Assembly: GCA_963703565.1 (NCBI GenBank)
Contig: CAVPEW010000036.1
Span: 1 to 17,562 of the forward strand
DNA length: 17,562 bases
Direction of reading: 5' to 3'
Source of the DNA: CAVPEW01 sp963703565
Lineage (GTDB): Bacteria > Actinomycetota > Acidimicrobiia > Acidimicrobiales > VFJN01
Shown: positions 8,168 through 15,703 of the stretch, in pieces
Layout of the letters: every line of letters starts with the position of its first letter
Numbering within the stretch: position 1 is the first letter of the stretch
Notes under the pieces: model-generated
What the model saw: the letters and a program-made list of their open reading frames with translations, nothing else
Database searches by the model: none
What the model was told of the DNA's origin: nothing
Program-made: the position numbers and the translations under genes

Positions 8168-9294
8168 GCGCCGGTCGGGACACCTACTGCATCGTCACCG
8201 GCGGGGGCACCGCCGGCCACGTGCTGCCAGCGCTGGCGATCGCCGACGCCCTCGTCTCGCGCGGGCACGACCGGGCCTCGCTGCGCTACGTCGGCGCACG
8301 GCGCGGCGTGGAGGCGCGGCTCGTGCCGCCGACGGGTTTGCGCATGACGCTGCTACCGGGCCGGGGCATCCAACGCCGGGTCACACCGGCGAACCTGGTC
8401 GCCCTCGCCGGGCTGGCGGTGGCGTTCGCGCGGGCGCTGGTCCTGGTCGGCCGTTGTCGGCCCCGCGTGGTGGTGGCGGTCGGCGGTTACGCAAGCGTTT
8501 CCGTGGCCCTGGCCTCGGTCGTGTGGAGGGTGCCGCTGGTCGTGGTCGAGCAGAACGCCGCCCCGGGTGCGGCCAACCGCCTCCTGTCCCGCTTCGCGAG
8601 TGCGACCGCCGTCGCGTTCGAGGGCACGCCGCTGCCCCGGGCGACCGTTACGGGCAACCCGGTGCGCGCGGAGGTGCTCGAGGCGGCCGAGGCGGCCGCC
8701 GACCCTTCTGGGCGGGCGCGGGCCAAGGAGGCGCTGGGGGTGGACAGCCGACGCCGCCTGGTGCTCGTGACGGGCGGGTCGCTGGGAGCGCTGAGCATCA
8801 ACGAGGCGGTCCTCGAGGCGCTCGGCTACTGGGCCGGGCGCGCCGACCTCGCCGTGCACCACGTGGTGGGACGGCGGGACTGGGAGCGGGTCCGCTCGGG
8901 TGCGCCGGCGAGCTTGGGCTCGCTGGACTACCGACCCGTGGAGTACGAGCACGACATGGCCGCCGTGCTGTCGGCTGCGGACCTGGCGGTGTGCCGGGCC
9001 GGCTCGGGCACGGTGTTCGAGCTGGCGGGCGTGGGCCTGCCCGCGGTGCTGGTGCCCTCCCCGTGGGTCACCGACGATCAGCAGACGGCGAATGCCACGC
9101 GGCTGGTGGCCGAGGGCGCGGCGGTGCTCGTGGCAGACGCCGAGCTCGACGGCGCGCGCCTGGTGGCCGAGGTCGACGAGTTGTTGGGCGATCCCGACCG
9201 GCTGGCGTCGATGTCGGCGGCAGCCCGCCGCCTCGCCCGTCCCGATGCCGCGGCGGCGGTGGCGGACCTCGCCGAGCTTCACGCCCGTGGCTGA
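8164..9294 (+). CDS. murG: MurG, lipid II-forming N-acetylglucosaminyltransferase
   Basis: This 376-aa GT-B fold glycosyltransferase, on the inner face of the membrane, adds GlcNAc to lipid I to make lipid II. Near the N-terminus is GGGTAGHVLPAL (13-24), the MurG glycine loop, with Ala where GGGTGGH is usual. Also present are VVAVGGYAS (103-111), EQNAAPGAANR (129-139), TGNPVR, the second glycine loop TGGSLGALSIN, and the UDP-GlcNAc site region CRAGSGTVFELAGVGLPAVLVP followed by DDQQTANA. GTG 8164 overlaps the ftsW stop (GTGA), and the frame upstream is an ftsW shadow. The 3' end overlaps murC by 8 nt. Confidence 0.95.
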   Translation: MSAGRDTYCIVTGGGTAGHVLPALAIADALVSRGHDRASLRYVGARRGVEARLVPPTGLRMTLLPGRGIQRRVTPANLVALAGLAVAFARALVLVGRCRPRVVVAVGGYASVSVALASVVWRVPLVVVEQNAAPGAANRLLSRFASATAVAFEGTPLPRATVTGNPVRAEVLEAAEAAADPSGRARAKEALGVDSRRRLVLVTGGSLGALSINEAVLEALGYWAGRADLAVHHVVGRRDWERVRSGAPASLGSLDYRPVEYEHDMAAVLSAADLAVCRAGSGTVFELAGVGLPAVLVPSPWVTDDQQTANATRLVAEGAAVLVADAELDGARLVAEVDELLGDPDRLASMSAAARRLARPDAAAAVADLAELHARG

Positions 9295-10714
9295 GCCGGC
9301 GGACCCTGCTGCGCTGCGGCGGCCGCTCGTCCTCGACCGGCCCTTGCGGATCCACTGCGCCAACATCGCAGGGGCGGGCATCAGCGCTGTGGCCACGGTG
9401 CTCGCCGAGATGGGCCACCGCGTGAGCGGCCACGACCGTGCAGACACCCCGTACCTGGCACGATTGCGCGAGCTCGGGGTGGCGGTGTCGATCGGGCCCC
9501 CGCATCCTCCCCTTCCTGATGGGGTCGAGCTGGTGGTGACCTCCACGGCCACGCCGGCCGACGATCCCGACGTGGTGGCGGCGGCCGCGGCAGGCATCGA
9601 CGTCGCCCACCGGTCCGCCGTGCTCGGGGCGCTCAGCCGGCTGCGCCGCACCGTCGCCGTCGCCGGCACGCACGGCAAGACCACTACCTCGGCTCTGCTG
9701 GCCACCGTGCTGAGCGGGCTCGGGGACCGGCCGGGCTACGTGGTGGGCGCCCCCGTGCGCGGCCTTGGCGCCGCGGCGGCCTGGGGGGACCCGGGTGGGC
9801 TGCTGGTGGTGGAGGCAGACGAGAGCGACGGGAGCTTCCTGGCGCTCACCGCCTCGGCCGCGGTGGTGACCAACGTGGAGCCGGATCACCTCGACCGATG
9901 GGGCGATCCGGCCGCGCTGTCCGCGGCCTTCGCCGCCTTCGCGGCCGCCTGCTCGGGACCGGTCGTGCTCTGTGCCGACGACCCCGGAGCGTCCTCGCTG
10001 GCCGCTGCGCTGGCAGGGTCGGGTCGGGTCGTCACCTACGGCGAGCACCCCGACGCCGACTACCGCATCCACGACGTGTCGCCCGAGGGCGACGGAGTGG
10101 GCTTCGTGCTGGGCCACGGCCGGCAACGGCACCGGGTCGTGGTGCCGTGGGCGCCCGGCCGGCACAACGCCGCCAACGCCACCGCGGCCCTCGCCGTCGC
10201 CCATCAGCTCGGCCACCCGCTTGCACCGGCGGTGGGTGCTCTGGGCAGCTTCACCGGCGTGGCCCGGCGCTTCGAACATCGGGGCGAGGTGGCCGGGGTG
10301 TCCTTCGTCGACGACTACGCCCACCTACCCACCGAGGTCGCCGCCGCCCTGGCTGCTGCTCGGGACCAGGGCCGGGCCCGTGTCGTGTGCGTCTTCCAGC
10401 CCCACCGCTTCAGCAGGACCCTCGCGCTGGCAGCCGGGTTCGCCCACTCCTTCGTGGACGCCGACCTGGTGTGCATCACCGACGTCTACGGCGCCGGTGA
10501 ACCCCCCGTCGAAGGTGTCACCGGCAAGCTCGTGGCCGATGCCGTGCTCGACGCGCACCCCCGCACCACGCTCGCCTGGTTGCCCGGCCTCGACGACGTG
10601 GTCGACTACCTTGCCCGCACCTTGCGCCCCGGTGACCTCTGCCTGACCCTGGGTGCGGGTGACCTCACCACCGTGGCCGACCGGGTGCTGGTTCGCCTGG
10701 GAAGCGGCCCGTGA
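9287..10714 (+). CDS. murC: MurC, UDP-N-acetylmuramate:L-alanine ligase
   Basis: This 475-aa cytoplasmic Mur ligase adds the first stem-peptide residue. The ATP loop is AGTHGKTTT (126-134), whose GTHGKT form is typical of MurC. Also seen are EADESDGSF, NVEPDHLD, APGRHNAANATAA, CVFQPHRFSRT and ITDVYGAGEPP. Two motifs deviate from the common pattern. The N-terminal loop reads IHCANIAGAGIS where HxVGIGGxGMS is usual. The DDYxHHPTE block reads DDYAHLPTE. GTG 9287 overlaps the murG end by 8 nt, and nothing upstream in frame resembles MurC. The 3' end overlaps murB (GTGA). Confidence 0.94.
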   Translation: MAEPADPAALRRPLVLDRPLRIHCANIAGAGISAVATVLAEMGHRVSGHDRADTPYLARLRELGVAVSIGPPHPPLPDGVELVVTSTATPADDPDVVAAAAAGIDVAHRSAVLGALSRLRRTVAVAGTHGKTTTSALLATVLSGLGDRPGYVVGAPVRGLGAAAAWGDPGGLLVVEADESDGSFLALTASAAVVTNVEPDHLDRWGDPAALSAAFAAFAAACSGPVVLCADDPGASSLAAALAGSGRVVTYGEHPDADYRIHDVSPEGDGVGFVLGHGRQRHRVVVPWAPGRHNAANATAALAVAHQLGHPLAPAVGALGSFTGVARRFEHRGEVAGVSFVDDYAHLPTEVAAALAAARDQGRARVVCVFQPHRFSRTLALAAGFAHSFVDADLVCITDVYGAGEPPVEGVTGKLVADAVLDAHPRTTLAWLPGLDDVVDYLARTLRPGDLCLTLGAGDLTTVADRVLVRLGSGP

Positions 10715-11676
10715 ACGGCTCGGCGCCGGGGCGCGGGGCCTGGGGGCCCGGGCGCGCCGGGGCCCTCGACGCCCTGGCCGCCCGTCTCGGTCCCCTGGCT
10801 CGCCGCGACGTTCCGCTGGGTCCGATGACGACCTATCGGGTGGGAGGGCCGGCGGCGTTGCTCGCCGTGGTCCCCGACACCGACGCCCTGGCCCGCCTGG
10901 CCGCGCTCACCCCGGGCTCGGGCGTGCCGGTGGCGGTGGTGGGGCGGGGTTCAAACCTGCTCGTCGCCGACGCCGGCTTCGCCGGTCTGGTGGTGGTCCT
11001 GGGCGCGGGCTTCGCTGCGGTGGAGGTCGAGGGCACGTCGATGCGCGCCGGCGGGGCGGCGGCCCTGCCCGTGGTCGCCCGCCACAGCGTGGGTGCGGGC
11101 CTGACCGGGATGGAGTGGGCAGTGGGGGTTCCCGGTTCGCTCGGGGGAGCTGTGCGCATGAACGCCGGCGGTCACGGTTCGGACATGGCCGCGGTGCTGG
11201 CAGGGGTCCGCGTCGTCGACCTGGACAGCGGCGAGGATGGACCTGTGGGGGTCGCGGATCTGCGCCTCGGCTACCGGCGCTCGGCCATCGGGCCCAGCCA
11301 GGTCGTGACCGAGGCCGTGTTGGGCCTGCGCCCCGGCGACCGCGGCCGCGGCGAGGGCGAGCTGCGCGAGATCGTCGCCTGGCGCCGGGCCCACCAGCCC
11401 GGCGGCGCCAACGCGGGATCGGTGTTCGCCAACCCGCCCGGCGACTCCGCCGGTCGGCTCGTCGACGCGGCCGGGTGCCGCGGCTTGCGGGTCGGGTCGG
11501 CGAGCGTGTCGACCAAGCACGCCAACTTCGTGATCGCGGACCCGGGCGGGTCGGCTGCCGACGTCGCCCGGCTCATCTCGGTGGTCCGGACCCGTGTCTA
11601 CGAGCACGCTGGTGTCGATCTGGAGCCCGAGAACGTCCTGCTCGGCTTCGACCATCTACCTGTGGTGGAGGGTTAG
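10711..11676 (+). CDS. murB: MurB, UDP-N-acetylenolpyruvoylglucosamine reductase
   Basis: This 321-aa FAD enzyme reduces enolpyruvyl-UDP-GlcNAc to UDP-MurNAc using NADPH. FAD-binding motifs are TTYRVGGPA (40-48), GRGSNLLVAD (78-87) and PGSLGGAVRMNAG (141-153). The catalytic proton donor is Ser237 in NAGSVFANP, and Glu305 in VDLEPENVL is the expected C-terminal acid. The region after Ser237 (GCRGLRVGSASVSTKHANFV) is typical of the family. GTG 10711 overlaps the murC stop; the first about 15 residues are low complexity. murB lies outside the dcw cluster in Mycobacterium and Streptomyces, so its position here is informative. Confidence 0.95.
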   Translation: MNGSAPGRGAWGPGRAGALDALAARLGPLARRDVPLGPMTTYRVGGPAALLAVVPDTDALARLAALTPGSGVPVAVVGRGSNLLVADAGFAGLVVVLGAGFAAVEVEGTSMRAGGAAALPVVARHSVGAGLTGMEWAVGVPGSLGGAVRMNAGGHGSDMAAVLAGVRVVDLDSGEDGPVGVADLRLGYRRSAIGPSQVVTEAVLGLRPGDRGRGEGELREIVAWRRAHQPGGANAGSVFANPPGDSAGRLVDAAGCRGLRVGSASVSTKHANFVIADPGGSAADVARLISVVRTRVYEHAGVDLEPENVLLGFDHLPVVEG

Positions 11677-12475
11677 TGCCTGACCCGAGCACCCTCGACG
11701 CGCCGAGCCACTCGACCCGCATCGACCCGCGCTTTCGAGCCAGGCGGATCGCCGTGCGACGCGACGCCGGCCGCCGCCGGCTGCAGCGCCTGGCCGACCT
11801 GGCTGTGCTGGCGGCGGCGGGTGCGGGCTTCCTCCTCGCCCTGCGGTCGCCGCTGCTCGACGTCGACCGGATCGAGGTCCGCGCCGGCGCTCGTGTCGGT
11901 GCGGACCAGGTCCGCCGGGCGGCAGCGGTCCCGCTCGGGACCCAGCTGGTGGACCTCGACCTGGGCGGCATCGGCACTCGTGTGGCGGCGCTGCCCTGGG
12001 TGGACGAGGTGCAGGTCGGCCGGGACCTGGACGGCACCGTGTCCGTCTCGGTCACCGAGCGCACGCCCGTCGCCCGCCTCGAGCAGACCGGGTCGGCTCC
12101 GCTGTTGGTCGACGGGGAGGGCCGGGTGCTCGGGCCCGCCGGCGCGGACGGGCCGGAGGGCCTGGTCACGGTGAACGGGGTCGGACCCGTCGTCGAGCCG
12201 GGTGCCTGGCTCGGCTCGGAGGCTCTCGGCGCGCTGCGCGCCGCGCGCGACTCGGGGCGCGGGCCCCGGGCGCGCTGGCGCGGTTGCGGGTCGAGGCCGG
12301 GGGGGAGCTGGTCGGCGAGCTCGCCCGGGGCGGCACCGTCCGCCTCGGCGACGTGACCGACCTCGACGCCAAGGTGCTGTCGCTCGTCACGGTCCTGGAC
12401 CAGGTGGACCTCGACGGCTTGGCAGAGCTGGACCTGCGCCTGCCCGGCAACCCGGTCGTGACGCGAGCACCTTGA
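11676..12475 (+). CDS. ftsQ: FtsQ cell-division protein with POTRA domain; apparent 1-nt frameshift near 12250
   Basis: FtsQ is a bitopic scaffold that recruits FtsL/FtsB and FtsW-FtsI. From GTG 11676, which overlaps the murB stop (TAGTG), the frame encodes a basic cytoplasmic tail, a membrane segment at about 40-57, and a POTRA-like domain (LLDVDRIEVRAG ... LPWVDEVQVGRDLDGTVSVSVTER). This frame is good to about residue 190. It then turns into low-sense Arg/Ser/Gly-rich sequence and stops at 12356. The expected FtsQ C-terminus continues in the -1 frame (ARLRVEAGGELVGEL, TVRLGDVTDLDAKVLSLV, ending NPVVTRAP) to TGA 12473-12475. One missing base around 12250, for example a C giving RDLGARAPGA, restores a protein of about 266 aa. 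Because ftsQ is normally essential, a sequencing or assembly indel is likelier than true gene decay. Confidence 0.85.
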
Positions 12476-12500
12476 CCGGCCCCGTGCCCTTCCGTAGCCT
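12472..12500 (+). promoter_or_regulatory. Candidate sigma-70-type promoter for ftsZ, overlapping the ftsQ stop
   Basis: TTGACC (12472-12477) and TAGCCT (12495-12500) are separated by exactly 17 nt. They match a -35 TTGAC and an actinobacterial -10 TANNNT. The -35 includes the ftsQ TGA stop. Transcription would start near 12507 and give an ftsZ leader of about 155 nt. A ftsZ-proximal promoter inside a dcw cluster is common in Actinomycetota. This is pattern matching only. Confidence 0.45.
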
Positions 12501-12548
12501 CTCGACGACTACTGCAGGTCGACGTGACCTGTCTCTCGACTTCATGGT

Positions 12549-12580
12549 GAGGCCGGGCCGTTGGAACGGTGCCCGGCCTC
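12549..12580 (+). terminator. GC-rich hairpin upstream of ftsZ, terminator-like without a T-tract
   Basis: GAGGCCGGGC (12549-12558) pairs perfectly with GCCCGGCCTC (12571-12580) across a 12-nt loop that contains a further CCGTT/AACGG complement. No T-run follows, so it may be a U-less terminator, an attenuator or an mRNA stability element within the ftsZ leader. Confidence 0.4.
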
Positions 12581-12599
12581 CTGCGTCGTGGTACCGACC

Positions 12600-12605
12600 T
12601 AGCCT
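12600..12605 (+). promoter_or_regulatory. Possible second -10 element (TAGCCT) close to ftsZ
   Basis: TAGCCT is identical to the -10 of the upstream promoter candidate. It lies downstream of the hairpin and directly after the first GGTACCGACC word. No TTGAC-like -35 is visible at 16-18 nt, so support is weak. If real it would give an ftsZ leader of about 50 nt that bypasses the hairpin. Confidence 0.2.
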
Positions 12606-12647
12606 GCGGTCCTCGGCGTTCCACCCGCACGACGGGCTCACCCCCGT

Positions 12648-12652
12648 GGAGG
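12648..12652 (+). promoter_or_regulatory. Ribosome binding site of ftsZ
   Basis: GGAGG sits 9 nt before ATG 12662. It fixes the ftsZ start at this ATG rather than at earlier in-frame starts near 12569. It is one of the few strong Shine-Dalgarno sites in the window; most upstream genes rely on stop/start overlap. Confidence 0.8.
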
Positions 12653-12661
12653 TACCGACCC

Positions 12662-13726
12662 ATGGCCGCCAACCCGCAGAACTACCTCGCGGTCATCAAG
12701 GTCGTCGGCATCGGCGGCGGTGGGGTGAACGCGGTCAACCGCATGATCGACGCCGGGCTGAAGGGCGTCGAGTTCATCGCCGTGAACACCGATGCCCAGG
12801 CTCTGCTCATGTCGGATGCCGACGTGAAGCTCGACATCGGCCGTGAGCTGACGCGGGGCCTGGGAGCAGGATCCGATCCAGACGTGGGGCGTCAGGCCGC
12901 CGAGGAGCACCGTGACGAGATCGAGGAGGTGCTCAAGGGCGCCGACATGGTCTTCATCACCGCCGGCAAGGGCGGCGGCACGGGAACGGGCGGGGCCCCG
13001 GTGGTGGCCGAGGTGGCCAAGAGCCTCGGCGCGCTCACCATCGGCGTGGTGACCAGGCCGTTCGCCTTCGAGGGCCGTCGCCGATCGGTGCAGGCCGAGT
13101 CCGGAATCCAGCGCCTCAAGGAGAAGGTGGACACCCTGATCGTGATCCCCAACGACCGGCTCATCACCGTGTCGAACGAGAAGACCTCGATGCTGAACGC
13201 GTTCAAGATGGCCGACGAGGTCCTGCTCCAGGGCGTCCAGGGCATCACCGACCTGATCACCACGCCGGGCCTCATCAACACCGACTTCGCCGACGTGAAG
13301 ATGATCATGCACGACGCCGGCTCGGCGTTGATGGGCATCGGGCATGCCTCGGGGGAGGGTCGGGCGCTTGCCGCGTCGCGCGCCGCCATCTCCAGCCCGC
13401 TGCTCGAAGCCTCGATCGAGGGGGCGCGGGGGATCCTGCTGACCATCTCGGGCGGCAGCGACCTGGGACTGTTCGAGGTCAACGAGGCGGCCGAGGTGAT
13501 CCACGGCGTGGCCCACCCCGACGCCAACATCATCTTCGGGACCGTGATCGACGACGCCATGGGCGACGAGGTGCGCGTCACGGTGATCGCCGCCGGCTTC
13601 GACCGCTGGGACACGCCTCGCAGCGACGGCCGAACCGACGAGCGCGAGCTCTTCGGGGGCGACGACGACGACGACCTCGACCTCGGTGGCGAGGACGACT
13701 TCGACGTTCCCTCGTTCCTGAAGTAG
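12662..13726 (+). CDS. ftsZ: FtsZ, tubulin-like GTPase of the Z-ring
   Basis: This 354-aa cytoplasmic GTPase polymerises at the division site. The N-terminal GTP domain has VVGIGGGGVNAVNRM (14-28), NTDAQAL, and the tubulin signature GGGTGTG (104-110), then TRPFAFEGRRR. The T7 synergy loop is LINTDFADV (204-212), supplying the catalytic Asp residues. The core ends near 315. The linker is short (about 30 residues) and very acidic, with a run of five Asp, and ends in the conserved C-terminal peptide DDFDVPSFLK, which binds SepF/FtsA-type partners. ATG 12662 is supported by a GGAGG at good spacing and by homology starting at once. pgeF follows 8 nt after the stop. Confidence 0.98.
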   Translation: MAANPQNYLAVIKVVGIGGGGVNAVNRMIDAGLKGVEFIAVNTDAQALLMSDADVKLDIGRELTRGLGAGSDPDVGRQAAEEHRDEIEEVLKGADMVFITAGKGGGTGTGGAPVVAEVAKSLGALTIGVVTRPFAFEGRRRSVQAESGIQRLKEKVDTLIVIPNDRLITVSNEKTSMLNAFKMADEVLLQGVQGITDLITTPGLINTDFADVKMIMHDAGSALMGIGHASGEGRALAASRAAISSPLLEASIEGARGILLTISGGSDLGLFEVNEAAEVIHGVAHPDANIIFGTVIDDAMGDEVRVTVIAAGFDRWDTPRSDGRTDERELFGGDDDDDLDLGGEDDFDVPSFLK

Positions 13727-13734
13727 CTGCGCCG

Positions 13735-14370
13735 TTGGCCGGTGCCCGCTGGCTGTGGACCGACCGGGCCCTGGGGGACTTCTCGGACGCGGACGGACCG
13801 GCCGTGCCCCCGGGCGTTCCGCCCCGGCCGTGGACCTGGCTGCGCCAGGTCCACGGGGCGGGCGTCGTGACCGTCGACGTGCCCGGCGCCCGAGCCGGTG
13901 CTGCCGCCGATGCCGCGGTCACCGCGACCCCGGGCTGCCCGCTGGTCGTGCGCAGCGCGGACTGCGCGCCGGTGGTGCTGCACGGCCCGGGCGGGCTCGC
14001 CGTCGTGCACGCGGGCTGGCGCGGCCTCGCCGGGGGGGTCGTCGCGGCGGCAGCGCGAGCGCTGGCCGACCTGGGTGCGCCGGCCCACCGGGCCGAGGTC
14101 GGGCCCTGCATCCGATCGGGCTGCTACGAGTTCGGCGCCGGAGACCTCGCCCGGCTTGCTCGACGCTGGGGGTCCGGCGTGAGGGCCAGAACCCGGAGCG
14201 GGCGACCGTCGCTCGACCTGTTGGCCGCGGTGCGCGCCGAGTGCGCGGCGGTCGGGATCGACGCGGTGACCGACTCGGGCTCTTGCACCGCCTGCGATCC
14301 GCGATGGTTCAGCCACCGGGCCCGGGGCGACGACGCCCGGCTGGCCACGATCGCCTGGCTGGAGCAGTGA
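13735..14370 (+). CDS. pgeF: PgeF/YfiH-type multicopper-oxidase-fold purine nucleoside phosphorylase or peptidoglycan editing factor
   Basis: This 211-aa DUF152/laccase-domain protein has the metal-site motifs in order: RQVHG (37-41), RSADCAPVV (73-81, with Cys77), VHAGWRGL (91-98, with His92), GPCIRSGCYEFG (123-134), and the C-terminal SCTACDPRWFSHRARGD. Members have been described as purine nucleoside phosphorylases/adenosine deaminases and, in E. coli, as YfiH/PgeF, which prevents misincorporation of L-Ser by MurC. The TTG at 13735 is the only plausible start after the ftsZ stop, and no clear ribosome site precedes it. It overlaps yggS (GTGA). ftsZ-pgeF-yggS is a recurrent arrangement in Actinomycetota. 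The biochemical role here is inferred from the family. Confidence 0.9.
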   Translation: MAGARWLWTDRALGDFSDADGPAVPPGVPPRPWTWLRQVHGAGVVTVDVPGARAGAAADAAVTATPGCPLVVRSADCAPVVLHGPGGLAVVHAGWRGLAGGVVAAAARALADLGAPAHRAEVGPCIRSGCYEFGAGDLARLARRWGSGVRARTRSGRPSLDLLAAVRAECAAVGIDAVTDSGSCTACDPRWFSHRARGDDARLATIAWLEQ

Positions 14371-15086
14371 GCTCGCCGAGGCCGGAGCTCGTCGAAGCCA
14401 TCGCCGCCGGGATGGCGGTCGTCCGTGCGCGGATCGCCGGCGCCGGCGGCGATCCCGACGCGGTGAGGGTCGTGGCCGCCACCAAGGGTCGCCCGCCCGA
14501 GGTGGTCCGGGCGGCCCTGGCCGCCGGGTCGGGCGACCTGGGCGAGAGCTACGCGCAGGAGCTGGTCACCAAGGCCGAAGGGCTCCTGGATCGGCCTGCG
14601 CCCGGAGGGCCCCCGCGTTGGCATCTGCTCGGTCGCCTGCAACGCAACAAGGTGCGCTCGGTCGCGCCCTTCGTGTCGCTGTGGCAGAGCGTGGATCGGC
14701 TGTCGCTGGCGGCCGAGATCGCCCGGCGGGCGCCCGGTGCGCGGGTGCTCGTCCAGGTCAGCGCCGATGGCGATCCACGACGTGGCGGAGCCCCGGCACG
14801 CTTCGTGGCCTCGGTGGTCGAGGGTGCGCGCGATCTGGGCCTCGAGGTCGCCGGCTTGATGACCATCGCCCCGATCGGGGGCCCCGATGTCGCCCGGGCG
14901 GCGTTCAGGACCACCCGGGGGCTGGCTGACCGAATCGGGTTGGAGATCCGCTCGATGGGCATGAGCGCGGACCTCGAGCTCGCCGTGTCGGAAGGCTCGA
15001 CGATGGTGAGGGTGGGAACAGCCCTGTTCGGGCCCCTGCCTCCGGCCGGCGCCCGCGGGCGCCGGGCCGATGGTGAAGCGAACTAA
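14367..15086 (+). CDS. yggS: YggS/PLPBP family pyridoxal-phosphate homeostasis protein
   Basis: This 239-aa single-domain fold-type III PLP protein (COG0325) is thought to buffer and deliver PLP and affects amino-acid homeostasis; no enzymatic activity is established. VVAATKGRPP contains the PLP lysine, Lys40. DLGESYAQELVTKAE corresponds to the usual GENYVQE block, and WHLLGRLQRNKVRSV to HxIGxLQxNK. Near the end, SMGMSADLELAVSEGSTMVR and VGTALFG form the phosphate-binding signature. The start GTG 14367 overlaps the pgeF stop. The short C-tail is Arg/Gly-rich. Its place between pgeF and sepF is standard for Gram-positive dcw clusters. Confidence 0.94.
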   Translation: MSSPRPELVEAIAAGMAVVRARIAGAGGDPDAVRVVAATKGRPPEVVRAALAAGSGDLGESYAQELVTKAEGLLDRPAPGGPPRWHLLGRLQRNKVRSVAPFVSLWQSVDRLSLAAEIARRAPGARVLVQVSADGDPRRGGAPARFVASVVEGARDLGLEVAGLMTIAPIGGPDVARAAFRTTRGLADRIGLEIRSMGMSADLELAVSEGSTMVRVGTALFGPLPPAGARGRRADGEAN

Positions 15087-15096
15087 GGTCGGATCC

Positions 15097-15102
15097 GGAG
15101 GG
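15097..15102 (+). promoter_or_regulatory. Ribosome binding site of sepF
   Basis: GGAGGG lies 4-5 nt before ATG 15107, just after the yggS stop. It supports this ATG over the next in-frame ATG at 15116, which would be about 13 nt away. Confidence 0.65.
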
Positions 15103-15106
15103 AACC

Positions 15107-15688
15107 ATGGCGTCGATGTGGCGAAGGACCATGCTCTACCTGGGGCTTGGCAACGACGAGGAGTACGACGACGAGTACGGCCCGGGCGAGGACGGCGCCG
15201 GCCGTACGTGGTCGCAGCCTGCCGCGGCCCCGTCGCGCTACCCGGCGGCCGCGCCCGACGCCGAGGCGTCCCGCGACCACGACTTCTCCTCCGGGGCGGT
15301 GCGCACGCTCGGTCCCCAGACCCCGCGCCTGCAGGCGCCCGATGGCGGTCCCACGGGCCCCGAGCCGATGGCGCGCCCCCAAGCTGCTGTGGTCCGCCCC
15401 CTGCAGCCGGTGCCGTCGGCCAAGCCCCAGGTCGTCGAGCCGACCTCGTTCAACGAGGCCCAGGCCGTGGCGGATCTGTTCAAGGGTGGCTCGCCGGTCA
15501 TCGTCAACCTGCAGAACGTCGATCGCGACCTGTCACGACGCATGATCGACTTCGCCTCGGGCCTGTGCTACGGGCTGGGCGGCCAGATGGAGCGCGTGGC
15601 GAACCACGTCTACCTGCTCACCCCGGTGAACGTGGAGGTGTCCACCGAGGAGCGGCGACGCCTCGAAGAGCGCGGCTACGAGCGCTGA
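15107..15688 (+). CDS. sepF: SepF, FtsZ membrane anchor
   Basis: This is a 193-aa protein. Residues 1-13 (MASMWRRTMLYLG) look like the amphipathic membrane-targeting helix of SepF. A long acidic then Pro/Ala-rich linker follows (about 15-106). The SepF core runs from about 107 to 180 and includes TSFNEAQAVADLFKGGSPVI, VNLQNVDRDLSRRMIDFASG and GLGGQMERVANHVYLLTP. SepF dimerises, binds the FtsZ C-terminal peptide and anchors it to the membrane. In bacteria without FtsA it is the main anchor, and no ftsA is present here. The yggS stop lies 20 nt upstream and yggT begins 15 nt downstream. Confidence 0.95.
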   Translation: MASMWRRTMLYLGLGNDEEYDDEYGPGEDGAGRTWSQPAAAPSRYPAAAPDAEASRDHDFSSGAVRTLGPQTPRLQAPDGGPTGPEPMARPQAAVVRPLQPVPSAKPQVVEPTSFNEAQAVADLFKGGSPVIVNLQNVDRDLSRRMIDFASGLCYGLGGQMERVANHVYLLTPVNVEVSTEERRRLEERGYER

Positions 15689-15703
15689 GGCGATCGGACC
15701 GGC

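Larger units (their letters stand above)
12476..12661 (+). other. ftsQ-ftsZ intergenic region and ftsZ leader
   Basis: This 186-nt non-coding stretch is the largest in the cluster. After the promoter candidate it holds an inverted repeat CAGGTC-n5-GACCTG (12515-12531) and a CTCTCGAC direct repeat (12499-12506 and 12533-12540). A 10-bp hairpin follows at 12549-12580. The word GGTACCGACC occurs twice (12590-12599 and 12651-12660), and TAGCCT recurs at 12600-12605. It ends in the ftsZ ribosome binding site. No convincing ORF is present. The repeats could be regulatory or chance in GC-rich DNA. Confidence 0.6.

Noticed and set aside
15084..15089. TAAGGT as a -10 element for sepF
   Set aside because: It overlaps the yggS stop, has no -35 at a suitable distance, and sepF has a good ribosome site in a continuous operon; any TANNNT match is weak evidence alone.
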